NCBI GenBank assembly: GCA_900470805.1
Contig: UCCA01000018.1
Span: forward strand, 62,001-126,000
DNA length: 64,000 nt
Reading direction: 5' to 3'
DNA from: Hyphomicrobiales bacterium
GTDB taxonomy: Bacteria > Pseudomonadota > Alphaproteobacteria > Rhizobiales > Rhizobiaceae
The stretch's first letter is position 1; each line of letters begins with the position of its first letter. The translations under genes were made by a program, and so were the position numbers. Below are positions 1 to 9,059 of the stretch, piece after piece. The notes beneath the pieces were generated by a model. That model made no database searches. It was given only the letters and a program-made list of their open reading frames with translations, and had not been told where the DNA came from.

Positions 1-1772
1 GCAACGACTTCCTCGAACGCACAGAAGCGTCACTGGCCGACTTGCGGAGCCAAGTGCTGGGGACCAGCACGCCGCCTTCGATCGTCAGCATTATTGCCAT
101 CGACGATCAGACCGCTGCCGCCAACGGCTATCCACTGAAGCGTGTGGTACTGGCTCGATTGCTCGAAGAGATCAGCGCCCTGAAGCCGAAAGTTGTGGCG
201 CTTGACATCCTGCTGGTCGATGCCGGACCGGAAGACGGTGACGCAGCGCTTGCTAATGCGCTGCGTCAGGCCCCAAGCGTCATCGCCGCTGCCGGCGTGT
301 TTCCGAGAAGTATCCAGTCGGTGACACCTGATCCCGACGATCCCTTGGCGACGATTCCTGTTGCCAGCGAAATGCTGCTGCCGAACGCGCGCTTCGCGGA
401 TGCCGCCGCAATCGGCGTCGTCAACGTTTCGACCGACCAGACCGGGACGCCGCGTTATATCCCGCTGATCTCGCGCGGTGCCGGGCGCGTGGATTCCTCG
501 TTTCCATTGCGCGTCGCATCGATGGCACTGGGTACCAATCCGGCGTTCACGCCGGCCGCGCTAACATTGGGCGAACGCCGGCTGCCGACCGATGCCGGTC
601 AGCGCCTGCCACTGACCTTCTACGGGCCGCGCGGCACGATCCCGACGATCAGTGCTCTCGACGTGCTGGCAGGCAAGCTCGATGCCAAGGCGGTTGAGGG
701 CAGGGTGGTTGTCATCGGCTCGACGGTGACCGGCGGCGGCGATGTGTTTCCGACACCGTTCGATGCCGTTCTTCCTGGTGTCGAGGTGATGTCGACGGCA
801 ATCACCCGACTGATATCGGGAGACGCCATCGTCCGCGACAATCACATCCGCTCATTCGATGCCGTTTTGTTGGTCGCGCTGCCGCTGCTGGTCATCGCGC
901 TGTTGGGATGGCGGCGCAGCGCCGTGGCTTATGGTGCCATCGCTGCCGTGGCGCTGGTCTGGGTCAGCTTCAACGTCATCGCATTTTCCTATGGCTACTG
1001 GTTCAGCGCTGCACTACCGATCGCCGCCACCTTGCCACCGGTGCTGCTGTTCGGCGCCATGGAAATCTGGCTCGACCGCCGGCGAGCGACGCATTTCGCG
1101 GCCCAGAGCGATCTGCTGCAGCGAATCGAGGCGCCTGGGCTTGGCGAGTGGTTGGCACGCGATCCCTCTTTCCTGTCGCGACCGGTGCGTCAGGAGGCCG
1201 CGGTGGTGTTCGTCGATCTCTCGGGATTCACCGGCCTCAGCGAGGCCATTGGTCCGGCCAACGTGCAGACGATCCTGAGTGGCTTCTTCGAACTGGTGGA
1301 CGGCGAAGCGCGGGCCCATGGCGGTGCTATCACCAGCTTCATGGGCGACGGCGCGATGATCCTCTTTGGCCTGCCGCAACCGACCGCCGATGACGCCATC
1401 CACGCGACTGCCTGTTCCGTGGCGCTGTGCGACCGGCTTCGCGGCTGGCTTGCGGATCATCCGATGCTGAAGGATTGCAGGATCGGCTTCAAGGTCGGCG
1501 CGCATTGCGGCACCGTCGTTGCCTCCCGTCTCGGCACCGGTGCCCGCCAGCAGATCACCGCAACCGGCGATACGGTCAACGTCGCCAGCCGGCTCATGGA
1601 GGTTGCAGCGGCGCGCGGTGTGGAACTCGCGCTCAGTGCCGCGCTGGTCTCGGCGATCGGCTCTTCCGCCAAGGTCTTGTTGGGCGGACATCTGACCGGT
1701 CCGGTATCGGCTGCCATACGCGGGCGAGCCGAAAGCGTCGATGTCTGGCTGTGGCAAGGACATCCGCTTTGA
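1..1772 (+). CDS. CHASE2-domain class III adenylate/guanylate cyclase (5' end outside window)
   Basis: The frame is open to the left edge with no stop, so the N-terminus, probably with a first membrane segment, is missing; a TTG at 42 is not the real start. The first ~270 residues look like a periplasmic CHASE2 sensor (IVSIIAIDDQT, VVALDILLVD). They are followed by about three membrane helices (~275-345) and a C-terminal class III cyclase domain. Both metal aspartates are visible (VVFVDLSGFT and SFMGDGAM), as are the transition-state Asn and Arg (GDTVNVASRL). The residue that is usually the purine-selecting Lys, just before FMGDG, is Ser, so substrate choice is uncertain. Inferred role: converting an extracytoplasmic signal into cAMP or another cyclic nucleotide. 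The gene stands alone, 96 bp before the helicase. Confidence 0.85.
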   Translation, partial: NDFLERTEASLADLRSQVLGTSTPPSIVSIIAIDDQTAAANGYPLKRVVLARLLEEISALKPKVVALDILLVDAGPEDGDAALANALRQAPSVIAAAGVFPRSIQSVTPDPDDPLATIPVASEMLLPNARFADAAAIGVVNVSTDQTGTPRYIPLISRGAGRVDSSFPLRVASMALGTNPAFTPAALTLGERRLPTDAGQRLPLTFYGPRGTIPTISALDVLAGKLDAKAVEGRVVVIGSTVTGGGDVFPTPFDAVLPGVEVMSTAITRLISGDAIVRDNHIRSFDAVLLVALPLLVIALLGWRRSAVAYGAIAAVALVWVSFNVIAFSYGYWFSAALPIAATLPPVLLFGAMEIWLDRRRATHFAAQSDLLQRIEAPGLGEWLARDPSFLSRPVRQEAAVVFVDLSGFTGLSEAIGPANVQTILSGFFELVDGEARAHGGAITSFMGDGAMILFGLPQPTADDAIHATACSVALCDRLRGWLADHPMLKDCRIGFKVGAHCGTVVASRLGTGARQQITATGDTVNVASRLMEVAAARGVELALSAALVSAIGSSAKVLLGGHLTGPVSAAIRGRAESVDVWLWQGHPL

Positions 1773-1868
1773 CATTTGCCCTCTGACGAAGTAGGAACAG
1801 CGCAACTTTTCAACCGGCAAGCTCCGGACGGCGCGCCATGCGCCTGACAATTCCGAAAGACAGACAAG

Positions 1869-3785
1869 ATGACAGACATAAGCGGCGTCGTTCCGGCGAT
1901 CGGCAAGGCGTTGGCGAAGCGCGGTTACACCGAGCTCACGCCCGTTCAGAAATCCATGCTCGATCCGGCACTCGTCGCTTCCGACGCGCTCGTGTCGGCA
2001 CAGACCGGTTCCGGCAAGACCGTTGCCTTCGGCCTGGCGCTGGCCCCGACGCTGCTCGGCGACAGCGAACGCTTCGGTCAGGCTGCCGAACCTCTGGCAC
2101 TGGTGATCGCGCCAACCCGCGAGCTGGCATTGCAGGTGACCCGCGAACTGGAATGGCTTTATGAGCTGACCGGCGCCGTTATCGTGAGCTGCGTCGGCGG
2201 CATGGATATCCGCAGCGAGCGCCGCGCGCTGGAGCGCGGTGCCCATATCGTCGTCGGCACGCCGGGCCGCCTGTGCGACCACATCCGCCGCCGCGCGCTC
2301 GACATGTCGGAGCTGAAGGCCGCCGTGCTTGATGAAGCCGACGAGATGCTCGACCTCGGTTTCCGCGAAGACCTCGAATTCATTCTCGACGCCGCACCGG
2401 CCGAGCGCCGCACGCTAATGTTCTCGGCGACCGTTCCTTCCGCCATTGCCAAGCTGGCCAAGAGTTACCAGAAGAACGCTATCCGCATCGCGACGACGAC
2501 GGAAGAAAAGCAGCACGTCGATATCGAATACCGCGCGCTGGCCGTCGCTCCGAGCGACCGCGAGAATGCCATCATCAACGTCCTGCGTTACTACGAAGCG
2601 ACCAACGCCATCGTGTTCTGCTCGACGCGTGCCGCCGTCAATCATCTGACCGCGCGTTTCCATAACCGCAATTTCGACGTCGTGGCGCTATCAGGCGAAC
2701 TGACGCAGAACGAGCGCAGCCATGCGCTGCAGGCAATGCGCGACGGTCGCGCCCGCGTCTGCATCGCCACCGACGTCGCTGCTCGCGGCATCGACTTGCC
2801 GGGCCTCGATCTGGTCATCCACGCCGATCTGCCGACCAATCCTGAAACCCTGCTGCACCGTTCCGGCCGTACGGGTCGCGCCGGCCGCAAGGGCGTCAGC
2901 GCCATGATCGTGCCGATCAATGCGCGCCGCAAGGCCGAGCGCCTGCTTGACAATGCCGGTATTTCCGCAACCTGGGCGCTGCCGCCATCGGCCGAGGAAG
3001 TGACTGCCCGCGACGAGGAACGTCTGCTGGCCGATCCGATCTTCGACGCCAAGCCGCGCGAGGAAGAGCAGGACATCGTGCAGCGTCTTCTCGCCGCCCA
3101 TGGTGCCGAGAAGCTGGCGAACGCCTTCGTCAATCTCTACCGCTCGAACCAGTCGGCGCCGGAAGATCTCATGGAGATCACCCTGCAGGCCGGCCCACGC
3201 AAGGCCCGCGACAATGCAGATGGCCCGCGCGACACCAGCCCGCGCGGCCCGCGTGATGATTTCGGCGCCAGCGTCTGGTTCTCCCTGTCGGTCGGCCGCA
3301 AGCAGAATGCCGAGCCACGCTGGCTGATCCCGATGATCTGCCGCAACGGCAACCTGACGAAGCGCGAAATCGGCGCCATCAAGATGCAGCCGGAAGAGAC
3401 CTTCGTCGAGATCGCCGCCGACAGCGCCGAGGCGTTCCTGGCCGCGACCGGTCCGAACAAGACGATGGAGCGCGGCATTCGCGTCACCCGCCTGACCGGC
3501 ACCCCCGATTTCGGCGGTCGCCAGGATTACAGCAAGCCGGACTTCAACAAGGCCGGACCGAAGCCATACGCTGCCAAGAAGAGCTATGACGATCGCCCGA
3601 AGGAGGGCGGCTTCAAGAAGGGCCCGCGCAGCGATGCAGCACCCTCCGGCGAACGTGACAGCAAACCATGGAGCAAGCCCGGCAAGCCAAAGTTCGAGGG
3701 TAAGCCGAAATACGAGGGCAAGCCGAAGTTCGACGGCAAGCCAGGCGATGGCCCGAAGCCGAAATTTGCCAAGAAGAAGGGCTGA
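1869..3785 (+). CDS. DEAD-box ATP-dependent RNA helicase with DbpA-type RNA-binding domain
   Basis: A 638-residue cytosolic RNA helicase. The motifs run in order: AQTGSGKT (Walker A), PTRELA, TPGR, DEAD (Walker B), SAT, and HRSGRTGRAGRKG (motif VI). Residues ~480-560 form a DbpA/CsdA-like RRM domain (SVWFSLSVGRKQ, LTKREIGAIK) that in DbpA and DeaD proteins binds structured RNA, often rRNA. The last ~110 residues are a low-complexity basic tail with repeats of the type GKPKFEGKPKYEGKPKF, likely a disordered RNA-binding extension. The ATG at 1869 directly precedes the Q-motif region. Expected role: ribosome assembly, RNA remodelling or cold adaptation. Which of the rhizobial DEAD-box paralogues this is cannot be fixed from sequence alone. 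Confidence 0.95.
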   Translation: MTDISGVVPAIGKALAKRGYTELTPVQKSMLDPALVASDALVSAQTGSGKTVAFGLALAPTLLGDSERFGQAAEPLALVIAPTRELALQVTRELEWLYELTGAVIVSCVGGMDIRSERRALERGAHIVVGTPGRLCDHIRRRALDMSELKAAVLDEADEMLDLGFREDLEFILDAAPAERRTLMFSATVPSAIAKLAKSYQKNAIRIATTTEEKQHVDIEYRALAVAPSDRENAIINVLRYYEATNAIVFCSTRAAVNHLTARFHNRNFDVVALSGELTQNERSHALQAMRDGRARVCIATDVAARGIDLPGLDLVIHADLPTNPETLLHRSGRTGRAGRKGVSAMIVPINARRKAERLLDNAGISATWALPPSAEEVTARDEERLLADPIFDAKPREEEQDIVQRLLAAHGAEKLANAFVNLYRSNQSAPEDLMEITLQAGPRKARDNADGPRDTSPRGPRDDFGASVWFSLSVGRKQNAEPRWLIPMICRNGNLTKREIGAIKMQPEETFVEIAADSAEAFLAATGPNKTMERGIRVTRLTGTPDFGGRQDYSKPDFNKAGPKPYAAKKSYDDRPKEGGFKKGPRSDAAPSGERDSKPWSKPGKPKFEGKPKYEGKPKFDGKPGDGPKPKFAKKKG

Positions 3786-3819
3786 CGCCCGACAGTGATC
3801 GGAACGGCAGGAGGACGTG

Positions 3820-4251
3820 ATGGCAGAAGCTCTGGTTCTGACGGTTCCGATCTTCAGTACGCTTTGCAACGAAGCCTTCAAGCTCCGCCGTGCCGTTTTC
3901 ATCGCCGAACAACAGGTGCCGCCGGAAGAGGAGTTCGATCAGGACGACCTCACGGCGCACCATCTCGTCGCGATTCTGGACGGCGAGGTTTGCGGCACGC
4001 TGCGGGTCCTCTACGCCGATAACCACGTCAAGATCGGCCGCGTTGCCGTCAGTGCAACCGCCCGTGGCCACGGCATCGCAACGCTGATGCTGCTGCAGGC
4101 GATGAAGGATCACGGCGGCGCTCGCGACAATCGCTTCTATCTGACCGCACAGACCGACAAGACAGGGCTCTACGAGCGCTTCGGCTTCAAGGCGTTTGGC
4201 CCTGAGTTTCTCGATGGCGGCATGCCGCATCTGGCGATGAAGACCTACTGA
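3820..4251 (+). CDS. GNAT family N-acetyltransferase
   Basis: A 143-residue single-domain GNAT protein. The acetyl-CoA site is RVAVSATARGHGIATLML, the usual R/Q-x-x-G-x-G/A loop, followed by the C-terminal YLTAQTDKTGLYERFGF region. The profile resembles the ElaA/YjcF group of small acetyltransferases (EQQVPPEEEFDQDD), whose substrates are mostly unknown. GGAGG lies 5-8 nt before the ATG at 3820; a GTG one codon upstream is less likely. It is followed after 4 nt by the lysine methyltransferase gene, so the two are probably cotranscribed. Confidence 0.88.
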   Translation: MAEALVLTVPIFSTLCNEAFKLRRAVFIAEQQVPPEEEFDQDDLTAHHLVAILDGEVCGTLRVLYADNHVKIGRVAVSATARGHGIATLMLLQAMKDHGGARDNRFYLTAQTDKTGLYERFGFKAFGPEFLDGGMPHLAMKTY

Positions 4252-4255
4252 CGGC

Positions 4256-4972
4256 ATGGGTGACGCGGGCGAGGGCACGACGGGCCATATTGTCGAGACC
4301 GAGCTATTGAGCGAATCGCGGATCTCCGCCTTCGACATCAAGGCTTTCATCACTCGGAACCTGCGCCTGCAGGCCGCGCCAACGCTTCCTCACATTGTTC
4401 TTTATACCGGACACGCCGGTAGCCGGCTTTCGCGCCTCGGCGGTATGGATCTGGATGCGCCGGCGCCATACTGGGCGTATGACTGGGCAGGCGGCACTGT
4501 GCTCGCACGTCACATCACCGAGTATCCTGAGATCGTCCGTGGCCGGCGGGTGCTTGATCTCGGTACGGGGTCAGGGATCGTGGCCATCGCGGCGGCGAAA
4601 TCAGGGGCGGCGGAAGTCATTGCCGCCGATACCGATGCCAATGCCATCGCCGCGACCGAACTGAACGCCAGCGCCAATGCGGTCTCGATCACGGCGCTGC
4701 ACGCCGATCTGCTGTTGAAAGAGCCGCCAACGGTCGACGTGATCCTGGTTGGCGATCTTTTCTACGAAGAGTCTCTGGCGACAAGGGTGCTGGATTTTTT
4801 AACAGCCTGCAATGACGCCGGCATCGAGGTGCTTGTCGGAGATCCGTTCAGGGCGCCGCTGCCGGAGAAAAAGCTCCGCCTGGTTGCCGAGTATCCGGTG
4901 CCTGACTTCGGTGAGGCGGCAGGCGCGCCTAGTCGGCGTGCGGGCATATTCACGTTGAATCGGTCCGCCTGA
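4256..4972 (+). CDS. METTL20-like protein lysine methyltransferase (probable ETF-beta target)
   Basis: A 238-residue seven-beta-strand SAM methyltransferase. Motif I is VLDLGTGSGIVAIAA. The segment PYWAYDWAGGTVLARHI before motif I and the post-motif GDLFYEE are the signature of the METTL20/ETFBKMT group. That group methylates lysines of the beta subunit of electron transfer flavoprotein in mitochondria, and an alphaproteobacterial member from Agrobacterium has been shown to act on ETF-beta. Automatic annotation often calls such proteins L11 methyltransferase (PrmA), which they resemble only in the Rossmann core. Substrate assignment here is by family. The gene starts 4 nt after the GNAT stop and ends 7 nt before the convergent ACT gene. 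Confidence 0.82.
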   Translation: MGDAGEGTTGHIVETELLSESRISAFDIKAFITRNLRLQAAPTLPHIVLYTGHAGSRLSRLGGMDLDAPAPYWAYDWAGGTVLARHITEYPEIVRGRRVLDLGTGSGIVAIAAAKSGAAEVIAADTDANAIAATELNASANAVSITALHADLLLKEPPTVDVILVGDLFYEESLATRVLDFLTACNDAGIEVLVGDPFRAPLPEKKLRLVAEYPVPDFGEAAGAPSRRAGIFTLNRSA

Positions 4973-4979
4973 CGGCGCT

Positions 4980-5393
4980 TCAGGCCGACGCGGCTTGCAG
5001 TTCGATCAGCACCGCCATCGCCCGTTCCGCCGTATCCGAGGGAATGAAGACGTGGTCGTGATGATAGGCCGCCACCATGTTGCAAGGAATGCCGTTCCGG
5101 GTGAGGGCATCCGACACGGCGGCCGTCAGGCCGATGCCCTCAAGCGACGAAAAGACGGTCAGCGTGATACGGCGCATCGGCAGCGCACAATTGAAGCCGT
5201 ATTGTCTCGCCTGTGTGGTATCTAGAATAAGCGAAAGGCCCTCGTCCTCCCTGAACCAAGCGAGGGCGTCATGGCTGGCGCGATTGGCGAGGGCCACGTC
5301 TGCCGTGGTGCAGAACACGTATTCGGCGATGCCGAGACTGGGCGTCATGCCCGACAGCATTTCCCTGGTGCCGCGAACAGGTTCGGTTGTCAT
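4980..5393 (-). CDS. ACT domain-containing protein
   Basis: About 137 residues carrying paired ACT-like folds (YVFCTTADVALANR, then ITLTVFSSLEGIGLTAAVSDAL and AAYHHDHVFIPSDTAERAM). Proteins of this type are small stand-alone ACT proteins thought to bind amino acids; no enzyme domain is attached. Two starts are possible, GTG at 5402 and ATG at 5393, and neither has a strong ribosome binding site; the ATG is chosen. It lies downstream of moeA on the same strand with a ~100 bp gap and converges with the methyltransferase gene. Confidence 0.78.
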   Translation of the reverse strand: MTTEPVRGTREMLSGMTPSLGIAEYVFCTTADVALANRASHDALAWFREDEGLSLILDTTQARQYGFNCALPMRRITLTVFSSLEGIGLTAAVSDALTRNGIPCNMVAAYHHDHVFIPSDTAERAMAVLIELQAASA

Positions 5394-5493
5394 CGTGTGC
5401 ACACGCTTTCGACGTCGGTTTCAGCCGCATTTTTCCCGCTGCGACAATGAAAATATCACAGCTGGCTTGAATACCAAGACTTGGCCAATGCGG

Positions 5494-6708
5494 CTACTCA
5501 GACCGAATCCGCATGACCGGGCAAGGCTCGCCGGCGGCCAGTTCCCGGCCATGCGGCGGCCTGATGATCAGGCAATCGGCGTTGGCGAAGATCTTCATCA
5601 TCGACGAATCCTGCTTGCCGAACGGCTCGGCCAGAAGCATGCCTGTGGGCGAGCGCGTCAGTCGCGCCCTGACGTAATCCTGGCGCTGGTCGTTGGCCTT
5701 CAACGCAACCGCAGTGGTGGCGGTCGCGGACCGATCGGTGGCGGGCAGGGAGGCAAGCTTGCGGATAAGCGGTTCGAGAAACAGCAGCCCGCAGACGAGG
5801 CTGGACACCGGGTTGCCGGGCAAGCCCAGAACATGGGTATCGCCAAAACTGCCGACCATGAGCGGCTTTCCGGGACGCATGGCGATGCGCCAGAAGTCGA
5901 GTTCCATGCCTGCCGCGAGCAGAGTCGCCTGGACCAGATCGTGATCGCCAACCGATGCGCCGCCGAGCGTCACGATGACGTCGACCCGCGCCTGCCGGGC
6001 ACGCTCGACGGCCGCCGTTATCGCCGCGGTGTCATCCGGGACAATCCCGAGGTCGAGGATATCTGCGCCTGCCTTGCGGGCGAGGGCGGCGATACCGAAG
6101 GTGCTCGAGGCGACGATCTGCGCCGATCCCGGCTGCTGCCCCGGCGCCACAAGTTCATCGCCGGTAGCGAGCAAGGCCACGACCGGCTTGCGCAGCACGG
6201 AAAGCGCCGGGTGGTTCATAGCGGCGGCGACGGTGAGGCGCGAGAAATCGAGGACGGTGCCGGCTGGCAACACGGCTTCACCCTCGAGAAAATCCTGCCC
6301 GCGCGGACGGACATGCTGACCGGCCTTGACGGGATAGGTGGTGCGAATGCCTGTTGCCGTCTTTTCAGAATCTTCCTGCAAGAGCACGCTATCGGCTCCA
6401 TCCGGCACCGGTGCGCCGGTAAAGATGCGAACGGTCTCCCCGGGACCAATCACGCCGCCGAAGGCGCTGCCGGCCGAAGACGTTCCGATCAGCTTCAGTT
6501 CCGTGCCGGGTTGCGGAGCGTCCTCTCCGCGCAGGGCATAGCCATCCATCGCCGATGCATTGAACGGTGGCTGGGTCAGCCTCGCCGTCAGATCGGCCGC
6601 AAGGACGCGACCGTCCGCCTCGGCAAGCGATATGGTTTCGGATGCGGAAACCGGGTTGGCGCGGGACAGCAGGCGTTCCTGCGCCTCGGCGACGGGGAGC
6701 ATGTTCAC
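5494..6708 (-). CDS. moeA: molybdopterin molybdotransferase MoeA
   Basis: A 404-residue MoeA that inserts molybdate into adenylylated molybdopterin, the last step of molybdenum cofactor synthesis. Recognisable features are the N-terminal linker ([14 protein letters not shown]), [11 protein letters not shown], the MoaB/Mog-like domain with [12 protein letters not shown] and [11 protein letters not shown], and the C-terminal beta domain. The GTG at 6708 overlaps the moaC stop in a GTGA arrangement and has a GGAG about 8 nt upstream; the ATG two codons later is the alternative. It is the last gene of the ppiD-trpD-trpC-moaC-moeA run and is probably translationally coupled to moaC. Confidence 0.96.
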   Translation of the reverse strand: MNMLPVAEAQERLLSRANPVSASETISLAEADGRVLAADLTARLTQPPFNASAMDGYALRGEDAPQPGTELKLIGTSSAGSAFGGVIGPGETVRIFTGAPVPDGADSVLLQEDSEKTATGIRTTYPVKAGQHVRPRGQDFLEGEAVLPAGTVLDFSRLTVAAAMNHPALSVLRKPVVALLATGDELVAPGQQPGSAQIVASSTFGIAALARKAGADILDLGIVPDDTAAITAAVERARQARVDVIVTLGGASVGDHDLVQATLLAAGMELDFWRIAMRPGKPLMVGSFGDTHVLGLPGNPVSSLVCGLLFLEPLIRKLASLPATDRSATATTAVALKANDQRQDYVRARLTRSPTGMLLAEPFGKQDSSMMKIFANADCLIIRPPHGRELAAGEPCPVMRIRSE

Positions 6709-7205
6709 GTCGGATGCTCCGGATGCCGGAAATCTCCGGACTTGCCACCCGATTTTTCGAGCAGGCGAATACCGCCGATCTCCATCGTCTTATCGGCGGC
6801 TTTCGCCATGTCGTAGACGGTCAGGCACGCGACGGAAACAGCCGTCAGCGCTTCCATCTCGACACCCGTCTTGCCGGTGAGCTTGGCGGTCGCAGTGATC
6901 CTGAGACCGGGCAGGGCATCGTCGTTGGTGATATCGACGGATATCTTGGTTAGCATCAGCGGATGGCAGAGCGGGATGAGGTTGCTCGTCTGCTTCGCCG
7001 CCATGATCCCGGCCAGCCGTGCCGTGCCGATCACGTCGCCCTTCTTGGCGTTGCCTTCAATGATCAGCTGCAGCGTCGCCGGCGCCATCCTCACGTGGCC
7101 TTCCGCGGTGGCGATTCTGGTCGTCTCGGCCTTGTCGCCGACATCGACCATGTGCGCCTCGCCGCTGGCATCGATATGGGTGAGGCCGGTGCCGCCGGAG
7201 TTCAT
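6705..7205 (-). CDS. moaC: cyclic pyranopterin monophosphate synthase MoaC
   Basis: A 166-residue MoaC, which with MoaA converts GTP to cyclic pyranopterin monophosphate. Diagnostic segments are [32 protein letters not shown] and [15 protein letters not shown]. The open frame extends upstream to 7247, but the family start ([12 protein letters not shown]) is the ATG at 7205, which lies 1 nt after the trpC stop. This tight packing indicates translational coupling in one transcript with trpC and moeA. Confidence 0.96.
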   Translation of the reverse strand: MNSGGTGLTHIDASGEAHMVDVGDKAETTRIATAEGHVRMAPATLQLIIEGNAKKGDVIGTARLAGIMAAKQTSNLIPLCHPLMLTKISVDITNDDALPGLRITATAKLTGKTGVEMEALTAVSVACLTVYDMAKAADKTMEIGGIRLLEKSGGKSGDFRHPEHPT

Positions 7206-7206
7206 C

Positions 7207-8019
7207 CTATTCGGCCGCCAATGCGGCCTGGCCGAACAGCAGGGCACGCGTGGCAGCGGTCACGTCGTCCTTGCGCATCAGGCTTTCGCCGACGAGGAAG
7301 GTGTTGATGCCAAAGGCCTGAAGCCGCGTGCAATCGTCATGGGTAAAGACGCCGCTTTCGCCGACAAGCAGCCGGTCATTGGGCACCATGGTTGAAAGCT
7401 GTTCACTGACGGTGAGGCTGACTTCGAAGGTACGGAGATTGCGGTTGTTGATCCCGACCAGCGGCGACGAGAGCTTGAGCGCCCGTTCCATCTCCTGGGC
7501 ATCGTGCACTTCGACCAGAACATCCATGCCGAGGCCGAAGGCCTCGTCCTGCAGCCGTTCCGCATCGCTGTCGGTCAGAGACGCCATGATCAGCAGGATA
7601 CAGTCGGCGCCCCAGGCACGGGCCTCCTGCACCTGATACGTCTCGAACATGAAATCCTTGCGCAGCGCGGGCAGATCACAGGCCGCGCGTGCGGCCTTCA
7701 AGAACTCGGGCGCACCCTGAAAGCTCGGCGTATCCGTCAGGACCGAGAGACAGGCCGCGCCACCGAGTTCGTAGGCCTTGGCGAGCGCTGGCGGATCGAA
7801 ATCCGGGCGGATCAGCCCCTTGGACGGGCTTGCCTTCTTGATCTCGGCGATCAGGCCGAACTGTGCGGCGTCGCGCTTCGATGTTAACGCTCTGTAGAAA
7901 CCGCGCGGCGCCGATTGATTGGCCTGCATCGCCTTCAGGTCGGCGAGCGAAACCTTGGCCTTGGCGGCTGCGATCTCTTCGCGCTTGTAGAGTTCGATCT
8001 TCTGCAGAATGTCGGTCAT
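7207..8019 (-). CDS. trpC: indole-3-glycerol phosphate synthase TrpC
   Basis: A 270-residue monofunctional TrpC (TIM barrel) that closes the indole ring of tryptophan from CdRP. Visible signatures are [14 protein letters not shown] with the catalytic lysine, [43 protein letters not shown] and [10 protein letters not shown]. The ATG at 8019 has AGGAT about 7 nt upstream and follows trpD by 9 bp. As usual in alphaproteobacteria, it is not fused to TrpF. Confidence 0.97.
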   Translation of the reverse strand: MTDILQKIELYKREEIAAAKAKVSLADLKAMQANQSAPRGFYRALTSKRDAAQFGLIAEIKKASPSKGLIRPDFDPPALAKAYELGGAACLSVLTDTPSFQGAPEFLKAARAACDLPALRKDFMFETYQVQEARAWGADCILLIMASLTDSDAERLQDEAFGLGMDVLVEVHDAQEMERALKLSSPLVGINNRNLRTFEVSLTVSEQLSTMVPNDRLLVGESGVFTHDDCTRLQAFGINTFLVGESLMRKDDVTAATRALLFGQAALAAE

Positions 8020-8028
8020 ATCGGTATC

Positions 8029-9045
8029 CTAGTCGATGTCGTTCGACACCGCGACGAGTTTGTCGAGGGCTGCCGCAGTCGCGCCGCTGTCGAGCGACTG
8101 GCTTGCGAGCCGCATGCCGTCGCCCAGCGTCTCCGCCTTGCCCGAGATGACGAGCGACGCCGCGGCGTTGGCGAGCGAGATGTCGCGATAGGCGTTTTTC
8201 GCGCCGCTCAGCACCTCACGGAGCGCCGCGGCGTTGACGACGCCGTCGCCACCCCTGATCGCTTCCAGCTGCACCGGTTCGACGCCGAAATCAGCCGGCG
8301 TCAGTTCGAAGCTGCGGATCTTGCCATCTTCGAGCGCCGCGACACTGGTCGTGCCTGTCGTGGTGATCTCGTCGAGGCCGTTGCCATGCACGACCCAGAC
8401 GCTTTCCGAACCGAGATCACGCATCACTTCTGCAATCGGCATCACCAGCTGCGGCGAGTAGACGCCGAGCAGCTGACGACGGACACCGGCGGGATTGGAG
8501 AGCGGGCCGAGCACGTTGAAAATGGTGCGGGTGCCGAGTTCGACACGCGATGGTCCGACATGGCGCATGGCGGAGTGATGCTGCTGCGCGAACATGAAAC
8601 CGACGCCGGCTTCGCGAATGCAGCGCGAGATCACCTCAGGCGTGACGTCGAGCTTGACACCAAGGGCGGCGAGGCTATCCGCCGCGCCGGACTTGGAGCT
8701 CAGCGCCCGATTGCCATGCTTGGCCACCGGCACGCCTGCACCGGCGACGATCAATGCCGCCAGTGTCGAGATGTTGTAGGTGCCGCTGGCATCGCCACCG
8801 GTGCCGACGATGTCGATGGCATCGGCGGGCGCTTCGACCGTCAGCATCTTCGAGCGCATTGTGGTGACGGCGCCGACGATCTCGTCGACCGTTTCTCCAC
8901 GCACCCGCAGAGCCATCAGGAAGCCGCCGATCTGGGAGGGCGTCGCCTGGCCGGACATCAGGATGTCGAAGGCCTCACGAGCCTCCTCACGTGTCAGAGG
9001 CTCGCGGCTCGCGGCCTTCGCCAGAAGAGGCTTCAGATCGGTCAT
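8029..9045 (-). CDS. trpD: anthranilate phosphoribosyltransferase TrpD
   Basis: A 338-residue TrpD that transfers phosphoribose from PRPP to anthranilate in tryptophan synthesis. The PRPP loop is [16 protein letters not shown]; other family segments are [35 protein letters not shown] and [13 protein letters not shown]. The helical N-terminal domain ([16 protein letters not shown]) is complete. It sits 14 bp after ppiD and 9 bp before trpC on the same strand. Confidence 0.97.
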   Translation of the reverse strand: MTDLKPLLAKAASREPLTREEAREAFDILMSGQATPSQIGGFLMALRVRGETVDEIVGAVTTMRSKMLTVEAPADAIDIVGTGGDASGTYNISTLAALIVAGAGVPVAKHGNRALSSKSGAADSLAALGVKLDVTPEVISRCIREAGVGFMFAQQHHSAMRHVGPSRVELGTRTIFNVLGPLSNPAGVRRQLLGVYSPQLVMPIAEVMRDLGSESVWVVHGNGLDEITTTGTTSVAALEDGKIRSFELTPADFGVEPVQLEAIRGGDGVVNAAALREVLSGAKNAYRDISLANAAASLVISGKAETLGDGMRLASQSLDSGATAAALDKLVAVSNDID

Positions 9046-9059
9046 GCGTGCCTGCTCCG

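Noticed and set aside
1014..2282. Long minus-strand frame of 422 codons
   Set aside because: Antisense of the cyclase and helicase genes; high-GC third positions create such shadows and it has no domain content.
2691..3902. 403-codon minus-strand frame with hydrophobic stretches
   Set aside because: Antisense of the helicase C-terminus and its repeats.
5077..6816. 579-codon plus-strand frame
   Set aside because: Lies antisense to the ACT gene and moeA, which are certain; composition is that of a shadow frame.
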